Part shown: piece after piece, positions 26,925 through 36,727 of the stretch | How the letters are laid out: each line of letters starts with the position of its first letter | Position numbering within the stretch: the stretch's first letter is position 1 | Translations under genes and position numbers: made by a program | Source: Ruminococcus sp. AM22-13 | GTDB lineage: Bacteria; Bacillota; Clostridia; Lachnospirales; Lachnospiraceae | Reading direction: 5' to 3' | Length of the DNA: 64,000 bases | NCBI RefSeq assembly: GCF_003471165.1 | Contig: NZ_QRIL01000001.1 | Coordinates: 1 to 64,000 of the forward strand | The notes under the pieces: generated by a model | Database searches by the model: none | The model's input: the letters and a program-made list of their open reading frames with translations, nothing else | Told to the model about the DNA's origin: nothing

Positions 26925-28122
26925 CTCTGATATCTTCAATTACAGGCTTGCGAACTTTCTTTCTGGTGAGTTCCAGGATATGCAGTGGAGTGATATCAAC
27001 CGCTTTTGACTTTACCGGGTCTTTGCGAAGATATTTCTGCAATACATGGAAAAGTTCATCCTGATGGTCAGGATTCTCCATATTAATAAAGTCAATCAGG
27101 ATAATCCCCGACAAATTTCTAAGGCGCAGCTGTCGGGCAATCTCTTTTGCAGCTTCCAGATTAATCTTACGATAGGTTTCCTGCATTTTCTTTTTGCCTG
27201 TAAATTTACCGCTGTTTACATCAATAGATACAAATGCTTCTGTCTGTTGGATTACCAGAAAACCGCCACTGTTCAGCCAGATTTTTTCGTGCTGAATCTC
27301 TTCCAGCACGGTTTCCAGACGGTGAAGTTTATAAAGAGGCAGAAGTTTATCTTCGTAAAAGCGCAGTTTATCTTTTTCTTCCGGGCTGTTGTTTTCAAGA
27401 TAATCAGAAATCTGCTGAGAGATTTCCGGAATATCCGTTACGATTTCTTCAAGATTTCGGCTGTTGGCATCCCGGACTGCAGAGATATAAAAAGGCTCGG
27501 TCCGATAGACACAGCTGAAGCAGGTACGTGATCTGCCATCTACAGCAGCTTTCTGATACAGACCTTTCAGATACTCCAGTTCTTTTTGAATTTCCTCTTT
27601 TGAGGCATCTGCGGCATTTGTGCGGACAATGATTCCAAACTCTTTATCCGGGCGGTTGATCTCTTCTTCCATCCATTTGCTGAGACGACTTCTGTCTTCG
27701 TTAGAAAGTTTGGAAGATAATCCGAACTTCTTATCTCCTGTTGTAAGAACAAGATATTTTCCAGTAAAATTCAGATTGGTGGTTACTGCCGGAAGCTTGC
27801 CTTTCATTGCATCGCGACTGATCTGTACCAGAATTTCGTCGCCGGATTTTAACGGGCGATTTCCCTTTCTTACAGAAGTGTAGATCGCATTTTGCGCATC
27901 AGAAAGCTGGAGATAACATTTCTCATTGGCTGAGATCTGTACAAAAGCAGCCCCGATATTGGCAGCGACATTCTCAATCTGTCCGACATAAATATTGCCA
28001 AGAGAAGATTTCCTGTCGACCGGTTCGAAACGCAGCTCCATGATTCTTCCATCTTCTTCGTATGCACATACATAACAGGAAACCTGTCGGATTTCCATTT
28101 GTGTAATGACCAGTTTACTCAA
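26917..28122 (-). CDS. rng: Ribonuclease E/G family protein
   Basis: The protein has about 401 residues from TTG 28122, which overlaps the stop of the upstream gene; a GTG three codons earlier is the alternative. An S1-like N-terminal region (GNIYVGQIENVAANIGAAFV) is followed by the RNase E/G core with FVSIDVNSGKF and IILIDFINM, which provide the catalytic acidic residues. The zinc-link and extended C-terminus of RNase E are absent, as in Clostridial RNase G. It would process rRNA and mRNA. Its stop codon lies inside the target duplication of repeat copy B, so that repeat forms the immediate 3' UTR. Confidence 0.9.
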   Translation of the reverse strand: MSKLVITQMEIRQVSCYVCAYEEDGRIMELRFEPVDRKSSLGNIYVGQIENVAANIGAAFVQISANEKCYLQLSDAQNAIYTSVRKGNRPLKSGDEILVQISRDAMKGKLPAVTTNLNFTGKYLVLTTGDKKFGLSSKLSNEDRSRLSKWMEEEINRPDKEFGIIVRTNAADASKEEIQKELEYLKGLYQKAAVDGRSRTCFSCVYRTEPFYISAVRDANSRNLEEIVTDIPEISQQISDYLENNSPEEKDKLRFYEDKLLPLYKLHRLETVLEEIQHEKIWLNSGGFLVIQQTEAFVSIDVNSGKFTGKKKMQETYRKINLEAAKEIARQLRLRNLSGIILIDFINMENPDHQDELFHVLQKYLRKDPVKSKAVDITPLHILELTRKKVRKPVIEDIREL

Positions 28123-28822
28123 CTTCTTCACCTAATGCTTCCAGAGTTACAAATTTATGTTCTTCTTCATTGCCTTTGTCTGCGTATACTTCCAGACGTT
28201 TGATCGTATAAGCAAATTCCGGAAGTTCAACACCAAGCCAGGAAAAGAAAGTATCTGTTACAAGCTCTGGTTTTGTATAATTGGCACTTGCGGAAGCAAG
28301 CATCATGAAAATCTTATCGCCCTGAATTTCCATTTTATAGATAAAAGGGCGGATATCGATTTCTTTTTCGCTTCGCTTCGTCTTTTTCATTACTTTAATC
28401 TCCGGCTGTGCAAGGAAATCATTGATTTTATCTCTCCAGGAGATTTCCGGTTCTTTTCCAGGACGGAATTCTACGTAATAATCGGCTGCTGCCACCAGAG
28501 ACATTGCCTTACCTGCCTTTCCGTCTTCTACCTGACGGGTACTGATCACATGAACACCTTCAACCATTACTTCATCCAGACGTCTGGTAATCTCTGAGGT
28601 AGGAATTGTTTCTACAAGTTCCAGGTCAAAATATTCTCCCAGACTCTCAGTGCCGACACCAAGTGGTGCTGCAAAAGACATAATCATATGCGGGCTGTAT
28701 CCGCCGGAAAAAGCTACCGGAAGATTTGCCCTGCGGATTGCCTTCTGGAAATAACGCATCGTATCCAGATGTCCAACAAATTTAACCGGACCCTCTTTGC
28801 TGAATTTAATTCTTACCTTCAT
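28115..28822 (-). CDS. TIGR03936/DUF2344 radical-SAM-associated protein
   Basis: The protein has 235 residues from ATG 28822 (GGAGG upstream). It has the family start (VRIKFSKEGPVKFVGHLDTMRYFQKAIRRANLPVAFSGGYSPHM, given here only as the region after residue 2) and the FAAPLGVGTESLGEY segment. The family always accompanies a B12-binding-domain radical SAM protein, encoded here just upstream with a 17-bp overlap. Its biochemical role is not known. An RNase E/G gene commonly follows, as here. Confidence 0.88.
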   Translation of the reverse strand: MKVRIKFSKEGPVKFVGHLDTMRYFQKAIRRANLPVAFSGGYSPHMIMSFAAPLGVGTESLGEYFDLELVETIPTSEITRRLDEVMVEGVHVISTRQVEDGKAGKAMSLVAAADYYVEFRPGKEPEISWRDKINDFLAQPEIKVMKKTKRSEKEIDIRPFIYKMEIQGDKIFMMLASASANYTKPELVTDTFFSWLGVELPEFAYTIKRLEVYADKGNEEEHKFVTLEALGEEVE

Positions 28823-30677
28823 AACATACACCTCCGCCATAACGCATAGCACCGCAGCCGGAACATTTCTGTCGGCAGTTTGGTGTTACGGTTTCGTTCT
28901 TTGCCTGCTCCCATTCGTGGATCAGGAACTTCTTAGTCACTCCTGCATCAATAAAATCCCATGGCAGGATTTCGTCTGTAGAACGTTCACGGAGTGTGTA
29001 GAAATCAATATCTGTATCAGTTTCTGCAAAAGATTCTTTCCAGATATTATAATCAAAACTCTCTGACCAGGCATCGTAGATTGCGCCTTTTTCATATGCT
29101 TTCAGGATAACCTGTGCACAACGGCGGTCACCTCTGGCAAGGAATCCCTCCAGGATTGTCACATCCGGTTCATGCCAGTTGTATCGGATACTTCTCTGAT
29201 TTACCTGTGCGCGGATCTCACTCTTAACTACTTTCGCCTTTTCTACGAAATCTTCTTCTCTGTACATACCGGCCCACTGGAATGGAGTAAATGGTTTTGG
29301 AACAAAGAAAGAGGTACTTACGTTAATCTGAACTTTGCCGTTACGTTTTTCTTTCGGAACTTCTTCATAATAAGTTTCTGCGATTTTCTGGGCAAGATGG
29401 GCGATACCTTTCATATCATCTTCCGTCTCTGTCGGAAGACCAAGCATAAAGTAAAGTTTTACCTGATTCCATCCGCCCTTGAAAGCCTCTCCTGCACCAT
29501 GAAGGATATCCTCTTCAGTAAGACCTTTGTTGATAACATTACGCAGACGTTGGGAACCGGCTTCCGGAGCAAAGGTAAGGCTGCTTTTCTTTACATCCTG
29601 TACCTTACTCATAACATCCAGGGCAAACGCATCAATACGCAAGGATGGAAGGGAAATGTTTACGGCATTTCCATGTAACTCTTCGATTAAAAAGTTTACC
29701 AGTTCTTTCAGTTCAGAATAGTCACTGGAACTTAAAGAGCTTAAAGAAATTTCTTCATGTCCGGTATTCTGAAGCATTTCTCTGGCACTTGCCTTCAGAG
29801 TCTCCACATCACGCTCTCTGGTAGGACGATAAATCATACCTGCCTGACAGAAGCGGCATCCGCGGATACATCCACGCTGGATCTCCAGGGTAACACGATC
29901 CTGGGTTGCTTTGATAAAAGGAACAACAGGCGCTTTGATTGCACGATATTCTTTAGTAATGTCTGTAATCAGCTGTTTACAGACTTTTTCCGGTACACCC
30001 TCTCTGGCGGGAGTAAAGGAAGCAATGGTTCCGTCTTCCTTGTAAGTTACATTATATAAAGATGGAACATAGATTCCCGGAATCTGAGAAGCTGCGAAAA
30101 GAAAATCTTTTCTGGAGCCGCCTGCTGCCTTATTTGCCTTATAAGCATCAAACAAAGCATCATAGACAGTTTCGCCTTCGCCGATATAGAACATATCAAA
30201 AAATTCGGCAATCGGTTCAGGATTATATGCGCATGCACCGCCGCCGATCACAATAGGATCATCTTCCTCACGGTCTTTTGCAAGGAGTGAAACATGACTC
30301 AGGTCTAATACCTGAAGGACGTTGGTATAGCACATTTCATATCCAAGAGTGATTCCAAGGAAGTTAAAATTCTTTACCGGTTCCTGAGATTCCAGTGCAA
30401 AAAGCGGAATCTCTTTCTCACGCATGATCTTATCCAGATCCAGCCACGGAGAAAATACACGCTCCGCCCAGACATCCTCACGTTCGTTGAACATATTGTA
30501 GAGAATCATCATGCCAAGGTTTGACATGCCGATTTCATAGACATCCGGGAAGCACATGGCAAAACGAATGTCTACTTTATTTTTATCTTTCATCACAGAG
30601 TTGACTTCCCCGCCGATATAACGTGCTGCTTTGTCAACACTGAGCAATATTTCGTCACTAAGTGCTAATTTTCTCAT
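28806..30677 (-). CDS. TIGR03960-family radical SAM protein
   Basis: The protein has 623 residues from ATG 30677 (GAGAGG upstream); the open frame further upstream is not conserved in style. The N-terminal part resembles a B12-binding-like domain (FAMCFPDVYEIGMSNLGMMI). The radical SAM core has CIRGCRFCQAGM (CxxxCxxC for the 4Fe-4S cluster). A Cys-rich C-terminus (CRQKCSGCGAMRYGGGVC) could bind another metal site. The substrate is not known; possible targets are RNA or a small molecule. It forms a conserved pair with the DUF2344 protein. Confidence 0.9.
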   Translation of the reverse strand: MRKLALSDEILLSVDKAARYIGGEVNSVMKDKNKVDIRFAMCFPDVYEIGMSNLGMMILYNMFNEREDVWAERVFSPWLDLDKIMREKEIPLFALESQEPVKNFNFLGITLGYEMCYTNVLQVLDLSHVSLLAKDREEDDPIVIGGGACAYNPEPIAEFFDMFYIGEGETVYDALFDAYKANKAAGGSRKDFLFAASQIPGIYVPSLYNVTYKEDGTIASFTPAREGVPEKVCKQLITDITKEYRAIKAPVVPFIKATQDRVTLEIQRGCIRGCRFCQAGMIYRPTRERDVETLKASAREMLQNTGHEEISLSSLSSSDYSELKELVNFLIEELHGNAVNISLPSLRIDAFALDVMSKVQDVKKSSLTFAPEAGSQRLRNVINKGLTEEDILHGAGEAFKGGWNQVKLYFMLGLPTETEDDMKGIAHLAQKIAETYYEEVPKEKRNGKVQINVSTSFFVPKPFTPFQWAGMYREEDFVEKAKVVKSEIRAQVNQRSIRYNWHEPDVTILEGFLARGDRRCAQVILKAYEKGAIYDAWSESFDYNIWKESFAETDTDIDFYTLRERSTDEILPWDFIDAGVTKKFLIHEWEQAKNETVTPNCRQKCSGCGAMRYGGGVCYEGKN

Positions 30678-31066
30678 TCTTTTCCTCTCACAATTTATCA
30701 CTATTTGCCAAATACAGAACTTCTTCTGTTTAGATTTGGATAGTGCCTTTTTTCTGAATAAGTGGGAAAAATAATGCTCATTTTTGAACTTATTTTTACC
30801 CCGAAAACGGCATTTGGTCACGGCGGTACCGGCTGTGATATATGCCGTTAATTATCCTATTATAATACAGGTCATTTCAGAAATTCAAGAGAAATCGTGT
30901 GCTTTTGTGGAAATGGTGAAAATTGTCTGCTGTCCCTCCTTTTTTACAAGACGCTTCCTTCATACGCCGTTGACAAACAGCTCTGTTCTTTCCTTTCTGG
31001 GAAATGTTCAATTTTCAAAGTTCAATGCCAGAGTTTTGCTGGCATGATCCTCAAGATTCCGAGAGA
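30678..31066. other. Gap between the radical SAM operon and the glycan locus
   Basis: No gene is supported here. It holds the promoter at 30859-30888 and a hairpin ATGCCAG/CTGGCAT at 31025-31045 that follows the GH95 gene but lacks a T tract. Confidence 0.5.
30859..30888 (-). promoter_or_regulatory. Promoter of the radical SAM / rng operon
   Basis: On the minus strand TTGAAT (30888-30883) and a perfect TATAAT (30864-30859) are 18 bp apart. The leader to the start codon is about 180 nt. Confidence 0.65.
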
Positions 31067-33307
31067 TCATATCTGAATCTCCTCTGCATTTAAAACTATT
31101 TTTTCTTCACAGCCATTATACAGGATTATACATTCTGTACGGCATATGGAATTTAAAGATATTTCTGTGACGCACTTATTTTTCCATTTAAAACCAATGG
31201 TAATCCCTCCAGGTGCTTTAAGACCGCTTATTCTCCCATCCGTCCACTCATCTGGCAGTGCAGGAAGCAGAAAAATCTTATCTCCTTCATATTGGATCAG
31301 CATTTCCAGAACAGCTGCTGCAAAGCCAAAATTCCCATCAATCTGAAATGGTGGATGGGCACAAAGCATGTTGGGATAGATCCCACCTCCTGTCAGACTA
31401 CATTCTTCTTCTCTGGTAAAGCACAGCTGGTTTTTTAGAAGTTTCAATGCATGATTCCCGTCACCAAGTTTTGCCCACAGGCAGGCTTTCCAGGCCATGC
31501 ACCATCCGGTTCCTTCATCCCCTCTTCTTTCCAGTACCACACGGCAGGCATCCAGAAGTTCTGGATTCTCCCTGGAAATCAGATTTCCAGGGTACAGGCC
31601 ATATAAATGGGAAAGATGTCTGTGGTGAATATCCATTTCCGGATAATCATAAAACCATTCCTGTAGCTGCCCTTCTTTTCCGATTTTCCAGGGCGGAAGT
31701 TTTTTCAGAGCTACTTTTACCTGGGCTGTTAAATCTGTACAGTTCAGAATTTTGCAGGCTTTCAGATAGATTTCAAACAATTCCCTCAAAATACTTATGT
31801 CCATGGTGGAAGCAAAGGTAAGGCTATGGCTGGTATGATCCTGAGCTATAAAAGTATTTTCTGGTGACGTGGAAGGAATTGTCACAAGAAAATCTTTGTA
31901 TGGAACCAGGTAGCCAAGATAAAATTCCACAGCTCCTTTTATTAAAGGAAATGCCCTTTCTTTTAAAAATGTTTCATCAACAGTATAACAATAATGTTCC
32001 CATAAATGCCGACACAACCATCCGGAACTCATAGGCCACATGGAATAGGTACAGGGATTTTCATCCTGTCCAAAGTGTCCCACCGGACTGGAATGCCCCC
32101 AGATATCCAGGTTATGGTGGCTTACCCAGCCATTTAAGTGATAAACATCTTTTGCTGTTGTTATCCCTCTTTTTGCTGTTCGTTCTATGAGCTGGAACAA
32201 GGGTTCGTGACAGTCACTTAAATTTCCTGTTTCTGCCATCCAGTAATTCATTTCCGTGTTAATATTTACCGTATAATTACTGCTCCAGGGGGCACGTATG
32301 GAATGGTTCCAGATTCCCTGAAGATTTGTACATTGGGAACCTGGTTTTGAGGAAGAAATCATCAGGTACCTGGCAAAGTAAAACATTTTTAATACAAAGT
32401 TATTTTCTTTGGTATCGTTAAGGGTAAACCTTATCCGGTCAAAGTACTTTGCATATTCTTTCAAATGTGCCATTTTCACCCTGTCATACTGATAAAATCT
32501 CAAACGTTCCAGCATCTGTTTTTTGCGGGATATATAAAAATCCTTCTGTTCAAAGTCTGTCAGTCCAGATAAATAAACAAAAACATTCCGGGCATCTTTT
32601 ATATACAGCTTGTCTTCTTGCTGAACAGTTTTCCCATCCGTCTGCACATACAGACAGAAAGCAAAACGAATTCCCAGTCCTTCTTGATATACAATCGGAT
32701 TCTTACAGGAATAATAAGGAGGAGCTACAGAAACAGGAGCCTGTCCCTCCATAAGAAGTCCGTTTTTTTCAAACAAAGAAGTCTGATGGTGTATCTGACT
32801 TTCCAAGGACAATTCCATTTCAAGGCTACAATCCTTGCCGGAATGATAATGAAGTGCCATAACAGGTTCAGACATACTTACAAAAAATTCCCTTTGATAT
32901 CTCTTTCCTTCCTGGCAAAACTCCACATTTTCTATGGCTTCTTTAAAAGAAAGCTGTCTTTTATAGCTGCCTGCTTCTGTCAATACAGGTACTTTTACAT
33001 CAATCTTTAAATTACCGGCTGGAAGATAACTTTCTGTCCAGTCACCAAGCACATTCTCCCGGCAGTAATCTTCTGCTTCCTGATATTTTTCATCAAAGAT
33101 GTTATTTCTGAGAAATTCCCAGTCAATCTCCCTGTTTGAATTTTCTTTACGCTTCCCGGTTCCAGACCAGAGGGTATCAAGGTTTAATTCAATTTTTTCA
33201 TTCTGAAATCGTCCATAAGACATTGCCCCCATGGACCCGTTTCCAAGGGGCAATGCTTCATACCATTTGGCGGCCGGCTGCTTAAAAGTCATTGATAAAT
33301 AATCCAT
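31067..33307 (-). CDS. GH95 alpha-L-fucosidase
   Basis: This 746-residue protein has the GH95 opening (WYEALPLGNGSMGAMSYGRF, IELNLDTLWSG). It also has the catalytic-domain motifs YTVNINTEMNYWMAETGN, whose two Asn residues activate the water, and FQIDGNFGFAAAVLEML with the key Asp. GH95 enzymes are inverting and mostly cut alpha-1,2-linked fucose, as in H-antigen mucin glycans and 2'-fucosyllactose. There is no signal peptide, so it acts inside the cell on imported sugars. It is the last gene of a fucosidase/ABC-transport operon. Confidence 0.95.
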   Translation of the reverse strand: MDYLSMTFKQPAAKWYEALPLGNGSMGAMSYGRFQNEKIELNLDTLWSGTGKRKENSNREIDWEFLRNNIFDEKYQEAEDYCRENVLGDWTESYLPAGNLKIDVKVPVLTEAGSYKRQLSFKEAIENVEFCQEGKRYQREFFVSMSEPVMALHYHSGKDCSLEMELSLESQIHHQTSLFEKNGLLMEGQAPVSVAPPYYSCKNPIVYQEGLGIRFAFCLYVQTDGKTVQQEDKLYIKDARNVFVYLSGLTDFEQKDFYISRKKQMLERLRFYQYDRVKMAHLKEYAKYFDRIRFTLNDTKENNFVLKMFYFARYLMISSSKPGSQCTNLQGIWNHSIRAPWSSNYTVNINTEMNYWMAETGNLSDCHEPLFQLIERTAKRGITTAKDVYHLNGWVSHHNLDIWGHSSPVGHFGQDENPCTYSMWPMSSGWLCRHLWEHYCYTVDETFLKERAFPLIKGAVEFYLGYLVPYKDFLVTIPSTSPENTFIAQDHTSHSLTFASTMDISILRELFEIYLKACKILNCTDLTAQVKVALKKLPPWKIGKEGQLQEWFYDYPEMDIHHRHLSHLYGLYPGNLISRENPELLDACRVVLERRGDEGTGWCMAWKACLWAKLGDGNHALKLLKNQLCFTREEECSLTGGGIYPNMLCAHPPFQIDGNFGFAAAVLEMLIQYEGDKIFLLPALPDEWTDGRISGLKAPGGITIGFKWKNKCVTEISLNSICRTECIILYNGCEEKIVLNAEEIQI

Positions 33308-33334
33308 CTTCTCATCCTCTCCAGAAATATATTT

Positions 33335-34774
33335 CTAGTCAGCCTGACCACGATCTTGGTATATTCCCACAAATGATAACAGTGGTAAAACTCTGAAATC
33401 CCGGATCAGAATTTTTACTTCTTTTACATTCTCTCGAAAAACTGGAATGATCTTCTGATATCCAATTACAGTTCCATCATATATCTTTTCCCAATCAATA
33501 TTTTCGTCTGTCTTTACGGCTACTTGAAACGCTTCCACTCTCTGGCTGTACTGGATTGCTTCTTTTAGCACCAGATAACCAACACGCCTGACTTCTGGCA
33601 GGGAAAAAATAAGTTCAGTCGGAATTTTACCCTCTTTAGGCTGATACCAGGTATTAGAAGTATCCTCCAGCAGATTGCATACCGGATGGTCCGGATTCTC
33701 ATCTTTGGAAAAAACATCTGCCGTTTTTGCCAGATTACAGGAAAAGGCTTCCTGTTTCCACTCTCCAAATTCCCTCAGACGGTTTACGTCATTTTCATGG
33801 AGCAGTCCATTTGGCATTGGTGGGATATTCAAAAGAAAAGTTGCATTTCCTCCTGCTGAGCCTAGATAAATATGTTTTAATTCTTCCAGGCTTTTGACAT
33901 TATTGTCCTCTTCTTTATGATAGAACCATCCAGGTCTTATGGAAGTGTTTATTTCTGCAGGATACCAGATCAGATCATTTTCTCCTTTCAGGACTTCCCG
34001 GCTTCCAAGGTCTTCCATATCACTGGTGATTTTTCGCTGACGAAATTCAGTATCGTCTGACTGCTGGCTCTTTTCCTGAACGCTTTCTGCCAGTGCAGTG
34101 CGGGCAGGGACAACACTCCACTCTGATTTTCGCACATCACCGGCTTCATTTCCGCACCATCGAATATCCGGTCCGCATACACAGATGCAGGCATCCGGCT
34201 GGTATTTACGCACACAGGCATAATAGCGCTCCCAGTCGTAGACCTGCTTTTTCCCATTTGGCCCTTCCCCGCAGGCTCCATCCAGCCATACGCTGAAAAT
34301 GTCCCCATATCCTGTCAGAAGTTCTGTGAGCTGGGAAATATAGTAATCATTGTATTCTTTCCCGCTTCCATAACAAGGCTGGTTTCGGTCCCATGGAGAA
34401 AGATAGATTCCAAACTTCATTCCGTACTCCCTGCAGGCATCCGCTACGTCTCGTACTATGTCTCCCTGCCCGTTTTTCCATGGACTTGCTGTTACGCTGT
34501 GAGCTGTGTATTTTGTTGGCCACAGGCAGAATCCATCATGATGTTTACAGGTGAGGATCACACCTTTCATACCTGCACTTTTGGCCGCCTCCACCCACTG
34601 TCTGGCATCAAATTCTGTCGGATTAAAAATTTCCGGATCTTCGGTTCCGTCTCCCCATTCCCGATTTGTATATGTATTCATTCCAAAGTGAAAAAAGGCA
34701 TAAAATTCTGTAGCCTGATAGGCAAGCTGTCTTTTTGACGGAACCACTTTAATCAATTCCTGATCTGTTGGCAT
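33335..34774 (-). CDS. GH29 alpha-L-fucosidase
   Basis: This 479-residue protein has GH29 motifs: FYAFFHFGMNTYTNREWGDG, CKHHDGFCLWPTKYT and FSVWLDGACGEG, in which the Asp is the nucleophile. A C-terminal beta-sandwich follows. GH29 enzymes are retaining; many accept alpha-1,3/1,4-fucose (Lewis structures). There is no signal peptide, so it is cytoplasmic. It lies 27 bp upstream of the GH95 gene, giving two complementary fucosidases in one operon. Confidence 0.94.
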   Translation of the reverse strand: MPTDQELIKVVPSKRQLAYQATEFYAFFHFGMNTYTNREWGDGTEDPEIFNPTEFDARQWVEAAKSAGMKGVILTCKHHDGFCLWPTKYTAHSVTASPWKNGQGDIVRDVADACREYGMKFGIYLSPWDRNQPCYGSGKEYNDYYISQLTELLTGYGDIFSVWLDGACGEGPNGKKQVYDWERYYACVRKYQPDACICVCGPDIRWCGNEAGDVRKSEWSVVPARTALAESVQEKSQQSDDTEFRQRKITSDMEDLGSREVLKGENDLIWYPAEINTSIRPGWFYHKEEDNNVKSLEELKHIYLGSAGGNATFLLNIPPMPNGLLHENDVNRLREFGEWKQEAFSCNLAKTADVFSKDENPDHPVCNLLEDTSNTWYQPKEGKIPTELIFSLPEVRRVGYLVLKEAIQYSQRVEAFQVAVKTDENIDWEKIYDGTVIGYQKIIPVFRENVKEVKILIRDFRVLPLLSFVGIYQDRGQAD

Positions 34775-34820
34775 TTGTTCCCTCCTTATTCATAAACATT
34801 TGTTTCAAGATATCAAATAA

Positions 34821-35648
34821 TTATCCTTTTAGTCCTCCGGCTCCGATTCCCTGCAGCAAATATCTCTGACCAATGAGATAAATGATGATCGTTGGAATCA
34901 TAACAATCACAAGACCAGCAAATAAAGCGCCCCAGTCAGTGGCGTATTTCTGCACTTCAAACAGATTTGCCATTCCAATTGGCAGGGTTTTCTTTGCATC
35001 TTCTGTGAGCAGCACCAAAGCCAGGGGGTATTCGTTCCAGAATCCCATTGCGCTTAACATGGTGATTGTTGCTATTCCAGGCTTTGCCAGGGGTACCATC
35101 ACTTTTAACAGAAGCTGAATATTGGTAGCTCCGTCAATCCTTGCGGATTCTTCGTAATCACGTGGGACTGCTGACATAAATCCCTGTAAAGTGAAGATAC
35201 AAAACGGAAATTGCATAACTGCATATACCAAGCATAGTACAGGAAGACTGTTAAGACCATTCATCGCCTGCAGTTCCAGGAACAGAGGAATCATAATATA
35301 AGTTGCCTGAAGGAAGATACAAGCCATATAAATAGTAGAAATCAGTTTGCTGCCTACAAAACGGTATCTTGCCAGTACATAAGAAATAGGGATCACAAAC
35401 AGAAGCAATAAAAGTGTGGACACAATTGTTACAAAAATGGAATTTCCAAAATAAGCGGCAATATTCGCTTTTTCCCAGGCACATACAAAGTTATCCAGAT
35501 TGAGTGCTGCTGGCAGTGCATAGGGATCTGTCAGATATTCTGCATTGGTTTTAAATGCAGACATCAGATTCCAGAAAAGCGGATATAGAAATACGATCGT
35601 GAACAGAATCATTAGGATTCTGGTGCACCAGGTTCTTACAGTTTTCAT
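34821..35648 (-). CDS. Carbohydrate ABC transporter permease (MalG type)
   Basis: This 275-residue CUT1 permease has six membrane segments and the EAA loop EESARIDGATNIQLLLKVMVPLAKPG. It pairs with the MalF-type permease 10 bp upstream. No ATPase gene is in the locus, so it probably uses a shared MsmK/MsmX-like ATPase. It likely imports fucosylated or galacto-N-biose-type oligosaccharides, judged from its neighbours. Confidence 0.93.
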   Translation of the reverse strand: MKTVRTWCTRILMILFTIVFLYPLFWNLMSAFKTNAEYLTDPYALPAALNLDNFVCAWEKANIAAYFGNSIFVTIVSTLLLLLFVIPISYVLARYRFVGSKLISTIYMACIFLQATYIMIPLFLELQAMNGLNSLPVLCLVYAVMQFPFCIFTLQGFMSAVPRDYEESARIDGATNIQLLLKVMVPLAKPGIATITMLSAMGFWNEYPLALVLLTEDAKKTLPIGMANLFEVQKYATDWGALFAGLVIVMIPTIIIYLIGQRYLLQGIGAGGLKG

Positions 35649-35658
35649 CAGTTTCCTC

Positions 35659-36540
35659 CTATTCCTTTTCAGACGACAGTTTACGTGAGATCATGGCAAG
35701 AATCACTGCCAGTATCAGAGTAAACATGGCAATGGCCATGGCATATCCGAAGTTTGCGTTTCGCATACCCTGGGTGTACATGTACTGTAAAAGGACACTG
35801 GATGCTCCATTTGGGCCGCCGCCAGTCATGACATTGGACAATGTAAAACTTAAATTGATGGTTCCGGACAAAGAAAGGATATAAGTTGTTCCAATAGATT
35901 TCCGAAGTAGTGGAATGGTAATCTCAAAGAACTTCTGGACTCCCGTTGCACCATCAATAGAGGCTGCTTCATAAACCTCCTGGGAAATTCCGTCAATGGA
36001 CGCCACATGCATGACCATATAGTAACCCACTGCCTGCCATACCAGTGCTGCACCGATACACCAGAGCGCTGTTTTTCCTTCTCCCAGCCAGGCATGTTTC
36101 CAGGTAGACAGATGGAAAAGATCCAGCATATGGTTAAAAATTCCCCTTGTAGGATTAAAAACAAAGGACCACACAATACCAACCACTGTCATGGAGACGA
36201 TGCTTGGAAAAAAGAATACCGTACGGTAGAAGGATTTTTCTTTCAACTGTCCCTGTGTGAGGATAAACGCAAATACAAGGCTTAAAAAGATTGTCACAGC
36301 GGGGATCACAAGCATTAATTTAAAGGTATTATACAGGGCCTGAAGGAAGTCCTTGTCCCGAAACATGTAAATATAGTTATCAAAAAATACAAATTTACTG
36401 TTAAACCCAACGCTTAGTGCAGTAGAACTGGTAAAAGAAAGATAAATGGCGTTCAGCATTGGTGCGATCATGAAAACGATCGTAAGAATCAGTGCCGGAA
36501 GTGTACACAAGGCAATGAATAATTTTGGTTTTTTTACCAC
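35659..36540 (-). CDS. Carbohydrate ABC transporter permease (MalF type)
   Basis: This 293-residue CUT1 permease has six segments and the EAA loop EAASIDGATGVQKFFEITIPL. It is the first permease after the binding-protein gene and is separated from it by a hairpin terminator, so it should be expressed below the binding protein. Substrate as inferred for the locus. Confidence 0.93.
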   Translation of the reverse strand: MVKKPKLFIALCTLPALILTIVFMIAPMLNAIYLSFTSSTALSVGFNSKFVFFDNYIYMFRDKDFLQALYNTFKLMLVIPAVTIFLSLVFAFILTQGQLKEKSFYRTVFFFPSIVSMTVVGIVWSFVFNPTRGIFNHMLDLFHLSTWKHAWLGEGKTALWCIGAALVWQAVGYYMVMHVASIDGISQEVYEAASIDGATGVQKFFEITIPLLRKSIGTTYILSLSGTINLSFTLSNVMTGGGPNGASSVLLQYMYTQGMRNANFGYAMAIAMFTLILAVILAMISRKLSSEKE

Positions 36541-36621
36541 GTTTGGTCACCTCTTTTTTATTTTAGGATGCCCGACAGATTATTTTGCCGGACAACGGAT
36601 CTTATGGCTATCAGAGTCAAG

Positions 36622-36660
36622 AAAAGCTGCTGCATATATTGTGCAGCAGCTTTTCCAGGA
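36622..36660 (-). terminator. Intercistronic terminator between binding protein and permeases
   Basis: AAAAGCTGCTGCA and TGCAGCAGCTTTT form a 13-bp stem with a short loop and a T-rich tail on the minus strand. Partial termination here would give more binding protein than permease, a common arrangement. A fragment GTTACTGTTCA of the repeat family lies beside it at 36663. Confidence 0.75.
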
Positions 36661-36727
36661 GTGTTACTGTTCAATTCCAAACATGTGTTACTGAATGTTA
36701 TATGTTGAAAGTAACTATCCTACATGA

